A DNA stretch of 64,000 nt from positions 2,728,001-2,792,000 of the forward strand of contig NZ_CP084876.1 in assembly GCF_020525925.1 (NCBI RefSeq). The letters run 5' to 3'. The translations under genes were made by a program, and so were the position numbers. A model generated the notes under the pieces. That model was not told the origin of the DNA. It saw nothing but the letters and a program-made list of their open reading frames with translations, and ran no database searches. The stretch comes from Klebsiella quasipneumoniae subsp. quasipneumoniae. GTDB lineage: Bacteria; Pseudomonadota; Gammaproteobacteria; Enterobacterales; Enterobacteriaceae. Below, one piece after another: positions 8,997-16,622 of this stretch (position 1 is the first letter of the stretch; each line of letters starts with the position of its first letter).

Positions 8997-9911
8997 TTAT
9001 CGTGTCCCCTTCGCGGGGACTAACTCATTATCGCTGCCCGGCAGCTGGCCTCCCGCTGACAGCGTCACCGGTATAAAATAGCGTACGTGATAGCGCTTCT
9101 CCTCTGCCTCTCCTCCTTCCGCATGACGGGTCATGAAGCATTCAATGTCATGCCCATCCCGACGGCTTACCCCCAGCGTTGGCAACTGTTCCAGATAGAG
9201 ATCGCTGGACAAACGGGCATAGCGTGACCAGCTGCCGTAGAATTCAACCCCCACATACAGCCCCGACCGGGTGGTCAACGCGGACGACGGCTTTCGCGCC
9301 TCGTGACAACCGACAAAGGCGTTAACCTCGACGTTAAGCTCATTTTGACTCGCTGCCGCGTAATCGGAGAGTATGGAAAGCGAACCGCCTCCAGCGGCGA
9401 AAAAACGGTCAACCTTTTGTCTGATAGCCGTCTTGGCGGTACTTTGCAACACCATATCCGACAGGCGCAGTTCATACTTCATCGGGTAGCCATAATAGAC
9501 CCGCTCCGGCAGGGAACAGATCCGAGCCAAAGGCAGGCTCTCATCATCCGTGGGGAATTTTTTTAACAGTTTTGCCGTGTCCCAGTGCGCCGCGCAGCGG
9601 TACTCCCGTGGCGAAAGCGAGAAACGTTTCTTAAACTCCCGGGAGAAGGTCTGCGGCGAATCGTAACTTAACTGCCAGGCTATGGCGGCGATCGGTTGCC
9701 GCGTTAAACGCAGACTGACCGCTGCGATGGTCAGCCGCCGCAGGCGAATATACTGCCCGATGGGTAACCGGCCATATTGATAAAACACCTCGTACACAAA
9801 CCGACGCGAATAGCCCATATACTGCGCCAGGTCATCGATCGCCGGGTTACAGTAGATATTATCCTCCAGCCACGCCAGCATTTTTAAATAGAGCATTTGC
9901 TTCATAAGCAC
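8997..9911 (-). CDS. AraC/XylS regulator, Rob-like architecture
   Basis: A 304-residue protein with its DNA-binding domain at the N-terminus (two helix-turn-helix motifs within residues 10-110, with the second helix region SPQTFSREFKKRFSLSPREYR). A GyrI/Rob-like effector-binding domain follows at about residues 125-295. This is the layout of Rob, not of classical AraC with C-terminal DNA binding. Several Met codons lie within the first six residues, so the start is uncertain by up to 15 bases. Targets are unknown. It is followed by the convergent otn operon. Confidence 0.8.
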   Translation of the reverse strand: MLMKQMLYLKMLAWLEDNIYCNPAIDDLAQYMGYSRRFVYEVFYQYGRLPIGQYIRLRRLTIAAVSLRLTRQPIAAIAWQLSYDSPQTFSREFKKRFSLSPREYRCAAHWDTAKLLKKFPTDDESLPLARICSLPERVYYGYPMKYELRLSDMVLQSTAKTAIRQKVDRFFAAGGGSLSILSDYAAASQNELNVEVNAFVGCHEARKPSSALTTRSGLYVGVEFYGSWSRYARLSSDLYLEQLPTLGVSRRDGHDIECFMTRHAEGGEAEEKRYHVRYFIPVTLSAGGQLPGSDNELVPAKGTR

Positions 9912-10215
9912 CGCATACTTCCTGTAATCTTGTCCTCCGCTAATTTTAGCAACAGATACTGGCTACCACTAAGCTTTTTATGCATCGCAAAAATAAAAAA
10001 TTATTAAAGTGCTTAAAACGCCATCTAATATAGGCTTATCATTTTGTTTATTAGGAACTTTCGCATACCAACACACCGTTATCTCACTTTTCCTGGCAGA
10101 TATTGCATTAACGAAAAACATCCCTTAGATTACCCCAGCTAAAAAAGACCTGCGCATCACCATTATATTCTTTAATTTATTCTGACACCTTTTTCATACC
10201 CCACTGGGAAGTTAT
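9912..10215. other. AT-rich intergenic region between the Rob-like gene and the first LuxR-type gene
   Basis: About 300 bases of AT-rich sequence that must hold divergent promoters for the genes at 9911 and 10216. I see no convincing ORF, hairpin terminator or recognisable operator in it. Confidence 0.6.
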
Positions 10216-10827
10216 ATGACGAATTTTTTGATCAATATAAAAAATCACTATTTGCGAGTCGCTATTGCGGAGCTGGTGGATGAAGCGATGAAGACCTACG
10301 GGGGATCAGCATATCAGTTTTCTGAACAATGGGACCTGGAGTCGATAGCGCAATCTCAGGTGTTCTTCACGGAAATGGTGGCGGGAGAATGGTACCTGTG
10401 TCATGACCTGTTTCAGCATGCCCCAGAGCAATACACGCTTTTTATTTTCCAGGACAATGAACAAGCTACCGTCGAAGAGGGCTTACCCAACTGTCTGCGG
10501 CAGGCGGTGTTTATACCTCCCCATGCTCCCGTTCAGCGTCTTAAAGATGAGATACTCAGCGCGATTCAGCGCCCCTTATCTCCTCAGCATGACCCGGCCT
10601 TCAATCGGCTGCGGCGTTGTATCAATTGCGCCTGCAAGTCGGTCAGCGATGCGCAAACCAAAGTCATTTACGCGTTCAGTATTGGTCTGAGTCCGCATGA
10701 AGTTGCCGCGGCGCTAAAAATTAGCCACAAAACCATTCACTCGCATAAAAAGAATATTATGAACAAGTTCAATTTGCACAGCCGCCAGCAATTTAACAAC
10801 CTCGTAAAACTACTCGCCAGACGTTAA
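10216..10827 (+). CDS. LuxR-type HTH regulator (copy 1 of a paralogous pair)
   Basis: A 203-residue protein. The C-terminal LuxR/NarL helix-turn-helix spans about residues 138-195 (SDAQTKVIYAFSIGLSPHEV, then ISHKTIHSHKKNIMNKF). The N-terminal half has no response-regulator Asp pattern; it is a domain of unknown kind containing LFQHAPEQYTLFIFQ. A Cys-x-x-Cys (RRCINCACKS) precedes the HTH. The paralogue at 14776-15405 shares the start (MTN-IN), the FFTEM/LFTEM-GE-YLCH block, the CxxC and the HTH, but is only distantly similar overall. Its base composition is more AT-rich than its neighbours. Function unknown; similar Klebsiella and E. coli proteins control fimbriae or stress genes, but I do not assign that here. 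Confidence 0.8.
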   Translation: MTNFLINIKNHYLRVAIAELVDEAMKTYGGSAYQFSEQWDLESIAQSQVFFTEMVAGEWYLCHDLFQHAPEQYTLFIFQDNEQATVEEGLPNCLRQAVFIPPHAPVQRLKDEILSAIQRPLSPQHDPAFNRLRRCINCACKSVSDAQTKVIYAFSIGLSPHEVAAALKISHKTIHSHKKNIMNKFNLHSRQQFNNLVKLLARR

Positions 10828-10856
10828 TACAATCGTCATTATATTACCTCTGCAGA

Positions 10857-10976
10857 TTATCTTCTGGAACGGAAGACGTAGCGTCTTTTGCGTCTTTCCT
10901 GAATATAAGAAAGACCACTCCACAAAGAAATGACGGGACAAAAAATCAAACACAAAATAATAAATAAGTCGCTCAT
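10857..10976 (-). CDS. 39-residue single-span membrane protein, convergent partner of LuxR copy 1
   Basis: A short ORF starting at ATG 10976 and ending at TAA 10857-10859. It encodes an N-terminal hydrophobic stretch (residues 4-19, including LFIILCLIFCPVISLW), then SGLSYIQERRKRR and a strongly basic tail. A partial ribosome site (CAGG) lies 6 bases before the start. A homologue with the same plan and the same GLSY-(I/V)-x-x-RRK core lies at the same position beside the second LuxR paralogue (15402-15524). That conservation of sequence and of placement is the main evidence that both are real. The positive-inside rule suggests the N-terminus outside and the basic tail in the cytoplasm. Function unknown. 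Confidence 0.65.
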   Translation of the reverse strand: MSDLFIILCLIFCPVISLWSGLSYIQERRKRRYVFRSRR

Positions 10977-11374
10977 ATCAGACCTGAAAAAAGGAATTTA
11001 ACTTACGTTGATAATATGCATTTGCTTTTAATCAGGCAAGACCAGCATCTCTTTTTGAGAGCGGGCAATATAATGGCAGGATAATTCCTGGTGGCGAATG
11101 TTAACCGATAATTTAAGGCGGTAGACCAATACCGCAGGAGGAATGAGCGGCCTGTTTGCCCTTTTTTGCATTGGGAATGAGAAAATGATAGCTAAACCTC
11201 AGATTCCCTGTAGAGTGAAGGTAATCACAAAGTGAAGCTCCCGTTCCGCGTAGCGGACATCACGGTTGGTTAAATGTCATAAAAAACAGCCTCCCTTCTC
11301 CGAGGGTCTGGCCATACCTCCCTAAATACGCGCTGTGCGGACCATTACGCGCTGCCGCAGCGACCGGAATGATT
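10977..11374. other. Intergenic region upstream of blrP1
   Basis: About 400 bases that should hold the promoter of blrP1 and that of the small membrane gene. GCAGGAGGAATG near 11135-11145 looks like a ribosome site plus start but opens only a 30-codon frame with no recognisable feature. No clear terminator or operator was seen. Confidence 0.5.
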
Positions 11375-12592
11375 ATGCTAACCACCCTGATATACCGCAG
11401 CCAGGTTAATCCTGCCCGCCCGCCCACCGATCTCGACGCTTTAATTCATCGCGCCAGCGGGAAAAACATGCCTCTTGGCATCACCGGTATTCTGCTGTTT
11501 AACGGCCTGCAGTTCTTCCAGGTGCTGGAGGGAAGCGAGGAAGATCTTGAGTCGTTATTCCACGAGATACAGAGCGATCCGCGCCATCGCGACGTGGTGG
11601 AACTGATGCGCGACTATTCGGCCTACCGTCGTTTTCACGACACCGGGATGCGCCTGCTGGATCTTCGTCTTTTCGAAGCCGACAGCGCGCTGGAGGAGCT
11701 CCTGCGCTTTAGCTCGTTTGGGGTCACCGAGCCGGTCAACGACCGGATGTTCCGCCTGATTAGCGCCTTTATCGCCGACGGTGGGCGCTATTGTCTACCC
11801 GAGCCGCTGCAGCCTTCTCGCTGGACGATGATGCCTGCCCCGGCCACTGCTACGGCGCGCCACCTGCCCGATCAACCTTGCCAGTTTGCCCTGCAGGCCA
11901 TCGTCGAGCCGGCCACAAAGCGGGTCTCTTCCTTTGAAGCGCTGATCCGCAGCCCCACCGGCGGATCTCCTGTAGAGATGTTTGCCGCCATCCCGGCGGA
12001 GGATCGCTACCGTTTCGACCTTGAGAGCAAAGCGTATGCCTTCTCTCTCGCCGGTCAGTTACCGCTTGGTAAACACCAGCTGGCCATTAACCTGCTGCCC
12101 GGTTCGCTGTATAACCACCCTGACGCCGTAGGCTGGCTGATGAACAGCCTGCTGGCGGCCGGCCTCAGACCTGACCAGGTGCTGATAGAGGTTACCGAAA
12201 CGGAGGTGATCACCTGCTTTGACCAGTTCCGCAAGGTGCTCAAAGCGCTGCGCGTCGCGGGCATGAAGCTGGCCATCGACGACTTTGGCGCGGGTTACTC
12301 CGGCCTGTCGTTACTGACCCGCTTTCAGCCCGATAAAATCAAAGTGGATGCAGAGCTGGTGCGCAATATTCATATCAGCGGCGCCAAGCAGGCGATTGTC
12401 GCCTCGGTCGTGCGCTGCTGCGAGGATTTGGGCATCACGGTGGTGGCGGAAGGCGTCGAAACCCTGGAAGAGTGGTGCTGGCTGCAGTCGGTGGGCATTC
12501 GCCTGTTTCAGGGGTTCCTTTTCTCCCGACCGTGCCTGAACGGCATCGGGGAAATTTGCTGGCCGATAGCGCGTCAGGCCACGGATCTGTAA
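11375..12592 (+). CDS. blrP1: Blue-light-activated cyclic-di-GMP phosphodiesterase BlrP1 (BLUF-EAL)
   Basis: A 405-residue protein, the length of K. pneumoniae BlrP1. The N-terminal BLUF flavin photosensor covers residues 1-95, with Tyr7 (TLIYRSQ), Asn31 and Gln49 in the expected places. The C-terminal EAL domain covers about residues 165-400 with FEALIRS, NLLPGSL, EVTETEV, DDFGAGYSG, DKIKVD and EGVETLEEW, all consistent with active c-di-GMP hydrolysis. FAD captures blue light and activates the EAL dimer. I start at 11375, which gives the known N-terminus MLTTLIYRSQ, rather than at the ATG two codons earlier. It sits between the two LuxR paralogues, which is unlike the E. coli bluF-bluR setting. 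Confidence 0.95.
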   Translation: MLTTLIYRSQVNPARPPTDLDALIHRASGKNMPLGITGILLFNGLQFFQVLEGSEEDLESLFHEIQSDPRHRDVVELMRDYSAYRRFHDTGMRLLDLRLFEADSALEELLRFSSFGVTEPVNDRMFRLISAFIADGGRYCLPEPLQPSRWTMMPAPATATARHLPDQPCQFALQAIVEPATKRVSSFEALIRSPTGGSPVEMFAAIPAEDRYRFDLESKAYAFSLAGQLPLGKHQLAINLLPGSLYNHPDAVGWLMNSLLAAGLRPDQVLIEVTETEVITCFDQFRKVLKALRVAGMKLAIDDFGAGYSGLSLLTRFQPDKIKVDAELVRNIHISGAKQAIVASVVRCCEDLGITVVAEGVETLEEWCWLQSVGIRLFQGFLFSRPCLNGIGEICWPIARQATDL

Positions 12593-12612
12593 GGCCGCGG
12601 TAGGCGGCAGCG

Positions 12613-13125
12613 TCACTGCCAGTGGGGGAGCTTTTCGCCCAGCGCCGCCAGGGCGAAGCGCACCGCTTTCGCCACCACTGTCTCGCAGTCACCGGTAAAG
12701 CGCAGCCGTTGGGTTTCGATCTGGCCGCGAAAGTTCCAGGCAAACCATACCGTGCCGGCGGGGGTACCATCCTCTCCCCCCTCCGGTCCCGCATAGCCGC
12801 TGATGGCGATGGCGATGTCGGCCCCGGCTATCGCCAGCATACCGCTGGACATCTCCTTCACGCACGCTTCGCTGACAGCGCTGTGTTCCGCCAGGGTTTC
12901 CGCGCGCACCTGCAGCACATTGCGCTTGGCTTCATCGCTGAAGGTAACCACGCCGGTATCATAAAAGGCCGCGGTATCAGCCTGAGCGCAGAGCGCTGCC
13001 GCCAGATTGCCGCCGGTGCAGGATTCCGCAGTGGTGAGCCGCCAGCCGCGCGCGATAAGCGCGCGGGCCACCTCGGCGGTCAGTTGATGAGTATGTTGTG
13101 CGTCTTTATCGATCTCGTCAGCCAT
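12613..13125 (-). CDS. ydeJ: CinA C-terminal/PncC-like family protein, YdeJ type
   Basis: A 170-residue stand-alone CinA-C domain. The AESCTGGNLAAAL motif (about residues 33-45), the YDTGVVTFSDEAK block and the SGYAGPEGGEDGTPAGTV loop are visible. PncC members deamidate NMN; to my knowledge the E. coli YdeJ paralogue has not shown that activity, so the role here is open. It is convergent with blrP1 and 168 bases downstream of agsA with a terminator between, so it probably has its own promoter. Confidence 0.82.
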   Translation of the reverse strand: MADEIDKDAQHTHQLTAEVARALIARGWRLTTAESCTGGNLAAALCAQADTAAFYDTGVVTFSDEAKRNVLQVRAETLAEHSAVSEACVKEMSSGMLAIAGADIAIAISGYAGPEGGEDGTPAGTVWFAWNFRGQIETQRLRFTGDCETVVAKAVRFALAALGEKLPHWQ

Positions 13126-13243
13126 TCTGACTCCTCGCCGAATTTGAAAAGTATCACCGCCTCACTGCCCTGTTAACAGGATAGCATAGTGATTTCTCTC
13201 GTCGCCTGGAGGCCGTTTACGCCACCTTGAGTGGATAAAATAA

Positions 13244-13263
13244 AGGCCCGCAGCGCGGGCCTT
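13244..13263 (-). terminator. Rho-independent terminator of agsA
   Basis: On the minus strand AAGGCCCGCGCTGCGGGCCTTTATTTTA forms a 7-8 base-pair GC-rich stem with a short loop and a T-rich tail. It begins 30 bases after the agsA stop codon, on the expected strand. Confidence 0.8.
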
Positions 13264-13293
13264 GAAAGGAACTCCCTCGGCACAGAAGCGGAA

Positions 13294-13767
13294 TCACACT
13301 TTGTGTTCGATCACCCGCCCCTGGTTCTCAATGGCAATTTTGCGCGGTTTTTCGCTCTCGGGGATCTCCTGATGGATAGCGATTTTTAAGATCCCGCTCT
13401 CCAGCTGCGCCTGATTAATCTGGGCGTGTTCGGGAAGCGAAAAACTAAGCTGGAAATCAGCCCGGCGAATGCCTTTATAAATCCAGCCCTGGCTGTTTCC
13501 GGAATGATTGTCGGTTTGCGCGCGTTTACCGGTAATATGCAGATTACCGCCTACGGTCTCTATTTCCAGTTCATCATCTTTCCAGCCAGGCACGCTGACG
13601 CTGAGCAGGAAATTACTGTCATCCACTTTCTGTAAATCGTAGGCTGGTAAGGTCCCCACCGGCGTATCGCCCGTTAACTGGCTGAAAAGACGGTCGATAC
13701 GGTTAAAGCGATCGGCAAAAAGGGAATCAGCAAATACCGGGAGTGCTGACAAGGTTTTGAGTGCCAT
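13294..13767 (-). CDS. agsA: Small heat shock protein AgsA (Hsp20 family)
   Basis: A 157-residue ATP-independent holdase chaperone. The alpha-crystallin domain runs from about residue 40 to 140 (PAYDLQKVDDSNFLLSVSVP, then GGNLHITGKR), and the oligomerisation I-x-I motif is present in PRKIAIE near residue 145. The N-terminus MALKTLSALPVFADSLF resembles Salmonella AgsA more than IbpA/IbpB. AGGAGG lies 6 bases before ATG. That ribosome site is sequestered by a hairpin (13775-13796), and a sigma-32-like -35 box lies further upstream, so heat control at two levels is likely. Confidence 0.88.
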   Translation of the reverse strand: MALKTLSALPVFADSLFADRFNRIDRLFSQLTGDTPVGTLPAYDLQKVDDSNFLLSVSVPGWKDDELEIETVGGNLHITGKRAQTDNHSGNSQGWIYKGIRRADFQLSFSLPEHAQINQAQLESGILKIAIHQEIPESEKPRKIAIENQGRVIEHKV

Positions 13768-13774
13768 AATTAAC

Positions 13775-13796
13775 CTCCTGAATATCCATTCAAAAG
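13775..13796 (-). promoter_or_regulatory. fourU-type RNA thermometer in the agsA 5' leader
   Basis: In the minus-strand leader, CUUUUGAAU (13796-13788) pairs with AUUCAGGAG (13783-13775) across a GGAU loop, giving nine pairs. The UUUU run faces AGGA of the Shine-Dalgarno AGGAGG, including two U-G wobbles. This is the defining feature of fourU thermometers such as that of Salmonella agsA, which melt near 37-42 C. The pairing is read directly; the function is inferred from the family. Confidence 0.75.
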
Positions 13797-13854
13797 CTCA
13801 ACATGAAGGCAAGCATTGCTTGTCCGCTTTATAAAATAATAGCTAAAGCGCGTT

Positions 13855-13861
13855 TTTCAAG
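13855..13861 (-). promoter_or_regulatory. Sigma-32-like -35 element of agsA
   Basis: CTTGAAA on the minus strand matches the sigma-32 -35 consensus and lies 88 bases before the start codon. The expected -10 (CCCCATNT) is not well matched; the region at the proper spacing reads ATTATTTTAT, which could also serve sigma-70. Confidence 0.5.
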
Positions 13862-13925
13862 ACCTGAAATAAAAAATTTCTTCGTCAGTCACAGAAAGAA
13901 ATAACCAGGTCAGGTGGCAAAGTGA

Positions 13926-13945
13926 CCCCCGCCAGACGGCGGGGG
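13926..13945. other. GC-rich hairpin upstream of agsA
   Basis: CCCCCGCC-AGAC-GGCGGGGG, a perfect 8-base-pair stem in otherwise AT-rich sequence between agsA and the small ORF at 14254. No T run follows on either strand. It may be the 3' end of an unrecognised transcript or a structural element. Apart from this, 13862-14253 shows no gene I can support. Confidence 0.4.
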
Positions 13946-14253
13946 CTGGGGTGCTTCTGAGTCCCATAACTGATGCTGTTTAACATTCAATAAACAGAAG
14001 CGTCATGTATATATTACTTGTTCAAGGGGATGTCAACGCCCGAATCGCGCCCCCTCCCCCGTCGCCCTGCAATAGCGCCACGAGAAACGCGGTTCCCCTG
14101 CGGTCGTTTCGCCAACTGCGGCAGCCTCGACATCACTTTGGCCTCGCTGGCGCCAGCCGGAAGACCCTGGCGAAAATTTACGCCGCCAGGGAAGGAACCT
14201 TTCACCTCCCTCCGTGCCTAATAACCTGCATACGCACTTTCTGAGGCATCACT

Positions 14254-14358
14254 ATGACCGGCATTTTTATCTCCACCACCCTGTTCGCCCTCTTCGCGTC
14301 GATGTTGATCGGTCTGGGGATGGTATGGAAAGGCATCTCCAACAACCCGGATAACTAA
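14254..14358 (+). CDS. 34-residue predicted membrane protein
   Basis: ATG 14254 is preceded by GAGG at a spacing of 8 and opens a 34-codon frame ending at TAA 14356-14358. The peptide is one hydrophobic span (residues 4-25, with TTLFALFASMLIGLGMVW) followed by a short polar tail KGISNNPDN. A good ribosome site, a single clean span and a polar end argue for a real small membrane protein. I do not recognise the family, and it is not related to the two GLSY-type peptides nearby. Confidence 0.55.
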   Translation: MTGIFISTTLFALFASMLIGLGMVWKGISNNPDN

Positions 14359-14775
14359 TCCTTTTTGGACGCCGTTGCCAGTCACCTGAGGCAGCGGCGT
14401 GATAGCGCCCTCTACCGACATCCGGTCAGGACCACTTCTGCTTCCGCTCAGGCATTATTGACAAGAGTATGCCCTTGCCGAACCGTTTTTGAACAAATGA
14501 TTCATGCAATAAATACATCACTTGAATTAATACATTCCAATCCAGAATTAATGTTTGTTATATGTACAATTTAAGCAGTTTGTGCCAAATCACCGGCTAC
14601 ATCAGGGCAAAGCCCAAAATCAACACATTGATTTATATGCTTTTTAAAGTCTTTTCCAGATAAAGTCTCAAAAATGGATTTATTGATTTTATTAGCTATT
14701 AGAAATATCCTAATCCCATATACTGTAAATGCTCTCCCCCTTAAAAATATTAATATTTTGACAATCGGCATTACT
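14359..14775. other. Intergenic region before LuxR copy 2
   Basis: An imperfect inverted repeat with 10-base arms (14370-14399) follows the small ORF and could end its transcript, though no T run follows it. The rest is AT-rich and should hold the promoter of the gene at 14776. No ORF with a credible ribosome site was seen. Confidence 0.5.
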
Positions 14776-15405
14776 ATGACTAATATTTTTATTAATACTG
14801 AAAACATATTTCTTAATCGAGGTGTTTGTGAACTTCTTATCGAGATCGCAAAGGAAGAAAACATCTGTACACCTTTTTCCATTTTGCAATACTCACCAGA
14901 TACTCTCGGTCAGATAGATATGCTGTTTACGGAAATGACGACCGGTGAACATTACCTATGCCACCCGGTTTTCAAAAAAATCCCCGAACAAACGTCTATT
15001 TTTATTTTCGTTCCCACCGATAGTGCTGTGCAAGTTGATCGGATACCGTATTGTCTACGTGATGCTACTTTTATTAGTATCAACACCGGATTGCACCGTA
15101 TAAAAAATCAGATTGCGAAACATCTCATGGAGTCAACAGCGTCAATTGATGGTCGCCAGGTAAAAGACAGCAGACGCTGTGTAAAATGCCCTCGATTAAC
15201 ATTGACCAAATCACAACTTTATATTATCGATGCGATCAGAACGGGAATGAATAATCAGCAGATAGCGCAAGAACTGGGTATCAGCCATAAAACGGTCTTT
15301 TCCCATAAAATCAATATCATGAAAAAATTCCAAATAGCCACCAAACAAGAGTTAACGAAATTCTCATCCGTTGCTCTTGCGCTGTCCTCAGGAAGGATCG
15401 GTTAA
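14776..15405 (+). CDS. LuxR-type HTH regulator (copy 2 of a paralogous pair)
   Basis: A 209-residue protein if started at ATG 14776. The frame is open to 14674, but the paralogue begins with the same MTN-(F/I)-x-IN, so I chose 14776. The C-terminal LuxR-type HTH covers about residues 135-195 (KSQLYIIDAIRTGMNNQQIA, then ISHKTVFSHKINIMKKF). A Cys-x-x-Cys (RRCVKCPR) precedes it as in copy 1. The N-terminal domain lacks a receiver signature. Markedly AT-rich codon use compared with yedK and blrP1 suggests acquisition or relaxed selection. Its 3' end overlaps the convergent tiny gene by 4 bases. Confidence 0.8.
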   Translation: MTNIFINTENIFLNRGVCELLIEIAKEENICTPFSILQYSPDTLGQIDMLFTEMTTGEHYLCHPVFKKIPEQTSIFIFVPTDSAVQVDRIPYCLRDATFISINTGLHRIKNQIAKHLMESTASIDGRQVKDSRRCVKCPRLTLTKSQLYIIDAIRTGMNNQQIAQELGISHKTVFSHKINIMKKFQIATKQELTKFSSVALALSSGRIG

Positions 15406-15524
15406 CGTCGAGTTTTGTTAAATCGCATCTTCATTTTTCTTCGATCTTTAACATAGGAGAGACCAAAAATTAATGATGTCAATAATAATACTACCGCCAG
15501 GGATAATAATAGCCAGTTACTCAT
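15402..15524 (-). CDS. 40-residue single-span membrane protein, convergent partner of LuxR copy 2
   Basis: ATG 15524 to TAA 15402-15404. The peptide starts MSNWLLLSLAVVLLLTSLIF (one membrane span), then GLSYVKDRRKMK and a basic tail ending in TRR. AAGG lies 6-7 bases before the start. It matches the 39-residue peptide at 10857-10976 in length, topology and the GLSY-x-x-x-RRK core. Its stop codon overlaps that of the LuxR gene on the other strand, so the two transcripts are complementary at their 3' ends. Function unknown. Confidence 0.65.
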   Translation of the reverse strand: MSNWLLLSLAVVLLLTSLIFGLSYVKDRRKMKMRFNKTRR

Positions 15525-15871
15525 AAACAACCTTGTCAAAGTAAAAGATGATTTTTAAATAATAAGGGGTAAAAGTTTTCGAACACAACTAAACGCCAAC
15601 CATTTCAGACAAAGGTAAAGCCACATACGATAATTCTGAAAAGCAATAAAAGAGAAGAAGCCTTCTCTCTAGCCCCGGTTATTAGGGTAATAAAGATTAC
15701 TCGTAAAGAGAAAAAGCCAGGTACCACACCGAACGGTTATTGCAGAGACGTCTGGCAATATGATGGCCTGAAATTATAGCCTCTTCCAGTGGAATGATTG
15801 TGGTTTTTGGTAAGGCGTCCCTTTTTTCTGCTGTTCTATACTTCTAGTCAGACATCTGGCTGGAGGTGGCG
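15525..15871. other. Intergenic region upstream of yedK
   Basis: AT-rich sequence holding a 7-base-pair hairpin AGAGAAG-AAGC-CTTCTCT at 15651-15668 without a T run. Promoters for the tiny membrane gene (minus) and for yedK (plus) must lie here. No further ORF is supported. Confidence 0.5.
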
Positions 15872-16543
15872 ATGTGCGGACGTTTTGCGCAAGCACAGAC
15901 GCGGGAAGCATACCTGGCGTTTCTCGCAGAAGAGGCCGAACGCAATATCCCCTGGGACCCGGAGCCCATTGGGCGGTATAACGTCGCGCCCGGGACAAAA
16001 GTGTTACTCCTGAGTGAAAGGAATGAGCAACTCCACCTCGATCCCGTTCACTGGGGCTATGCGCCGGGATGGCGGGATAAATCACCGCTGATTAATGCCC
16101 GGGTTGAAACCGCTGCCACCAGCAGGATGTTCAAACCGCTGTGGCAGCACGGGCGGGCGATCTGCTTCGCCGATGGCTGGTTTGAATGGAAAAAGGTCGG
16201 AGACAAAAAGCAGCCCTACTTCATCCAGCGGAAGGATGGCCAGCCGATATTTATGGCCGCTATTGGCAGCACCCCCTTCGAACGCGGGGACGGCGCCGAA
16301 GGATTTTTGCTGGTGACCGCTGCCGCCGATCGCGGTCTTGTCGATATACATGACCGCCGGCCGCTGGTCCTGACGCCGGAAGCCGCCCGGGAATGGATGA
16401 GGCAGGATCTCACCGCCGCAGAAGCGGCGGAGATTGCCAGGGACGGAAGCGTCTCCGCCGACGATTTCACCTGGCACGCGGTATCGCGGGCGGTCGGCAA
16501 TGTGAACAATCAGGGGCCAGCGTTAATTGAGCCAGTGGAGTGA
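15872..16543 (+). CDS. yedK: SRAP-domain abasic-site processing protein (YedK/HMCES family)
   Basis: A 223-residue protein that forms a thiazolidine crosslink with abasic sites in single-stranded DNA through Cys2. After removal of Met1 the catalytic Cys is exposed (MCGRFA), so the start must be 15872 and not the ATG two codons earlier. Further SRAP residues are visible: RYNVAPG with catalytic Asn, NARVET with Glu, and RPLVL preceded by the active His (IHDRRPLV). GGAGG lies 8 bases before the start. Length matches E. coli YedK. Confidence 0.9.
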   Translation: MCGRFAQAQTREAYLAFLAEEAERNIPWDPEPIGRYNVAPGTKVLLLSERNEQLHLDPVHWGYAPGWRDKSPLINARVETAATSRMFKPLWQHGRAICFADGWFEWKKVGDKKQPYFIQRKDGQPIFMAAIGSTPFERGDGAEGFLLVTAAADRGLVDIHDRRPLVLTPEAAREWMRQDLTAAEAAEIARDGSVSADDFTWHAVSRAVGNVNNQGPALIEPVE

Positions 16544-16622
16544 GCGCATAACTCTGTGGCCGATCCCCCGCCTGATGCGCCGGCTGCGGTGCGATCCAGC
16601 CTTGCCAATAAGCCCCCGCGAG

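Noticed and set aside
11143..11235. 30-codon frame after GCAGGAGGA upstream of blrP1
   Set aside because: The ribosome site is too close to the ATG (about 2 bases) and the peptide has no notable feature.
10216..15524. Genomic island or prophage boundary around the AT-rich LuxR genes
   Set aside because: No integrase, transposase, tRNA or flanking direct repeats were seen; lower GC alone is not enough.
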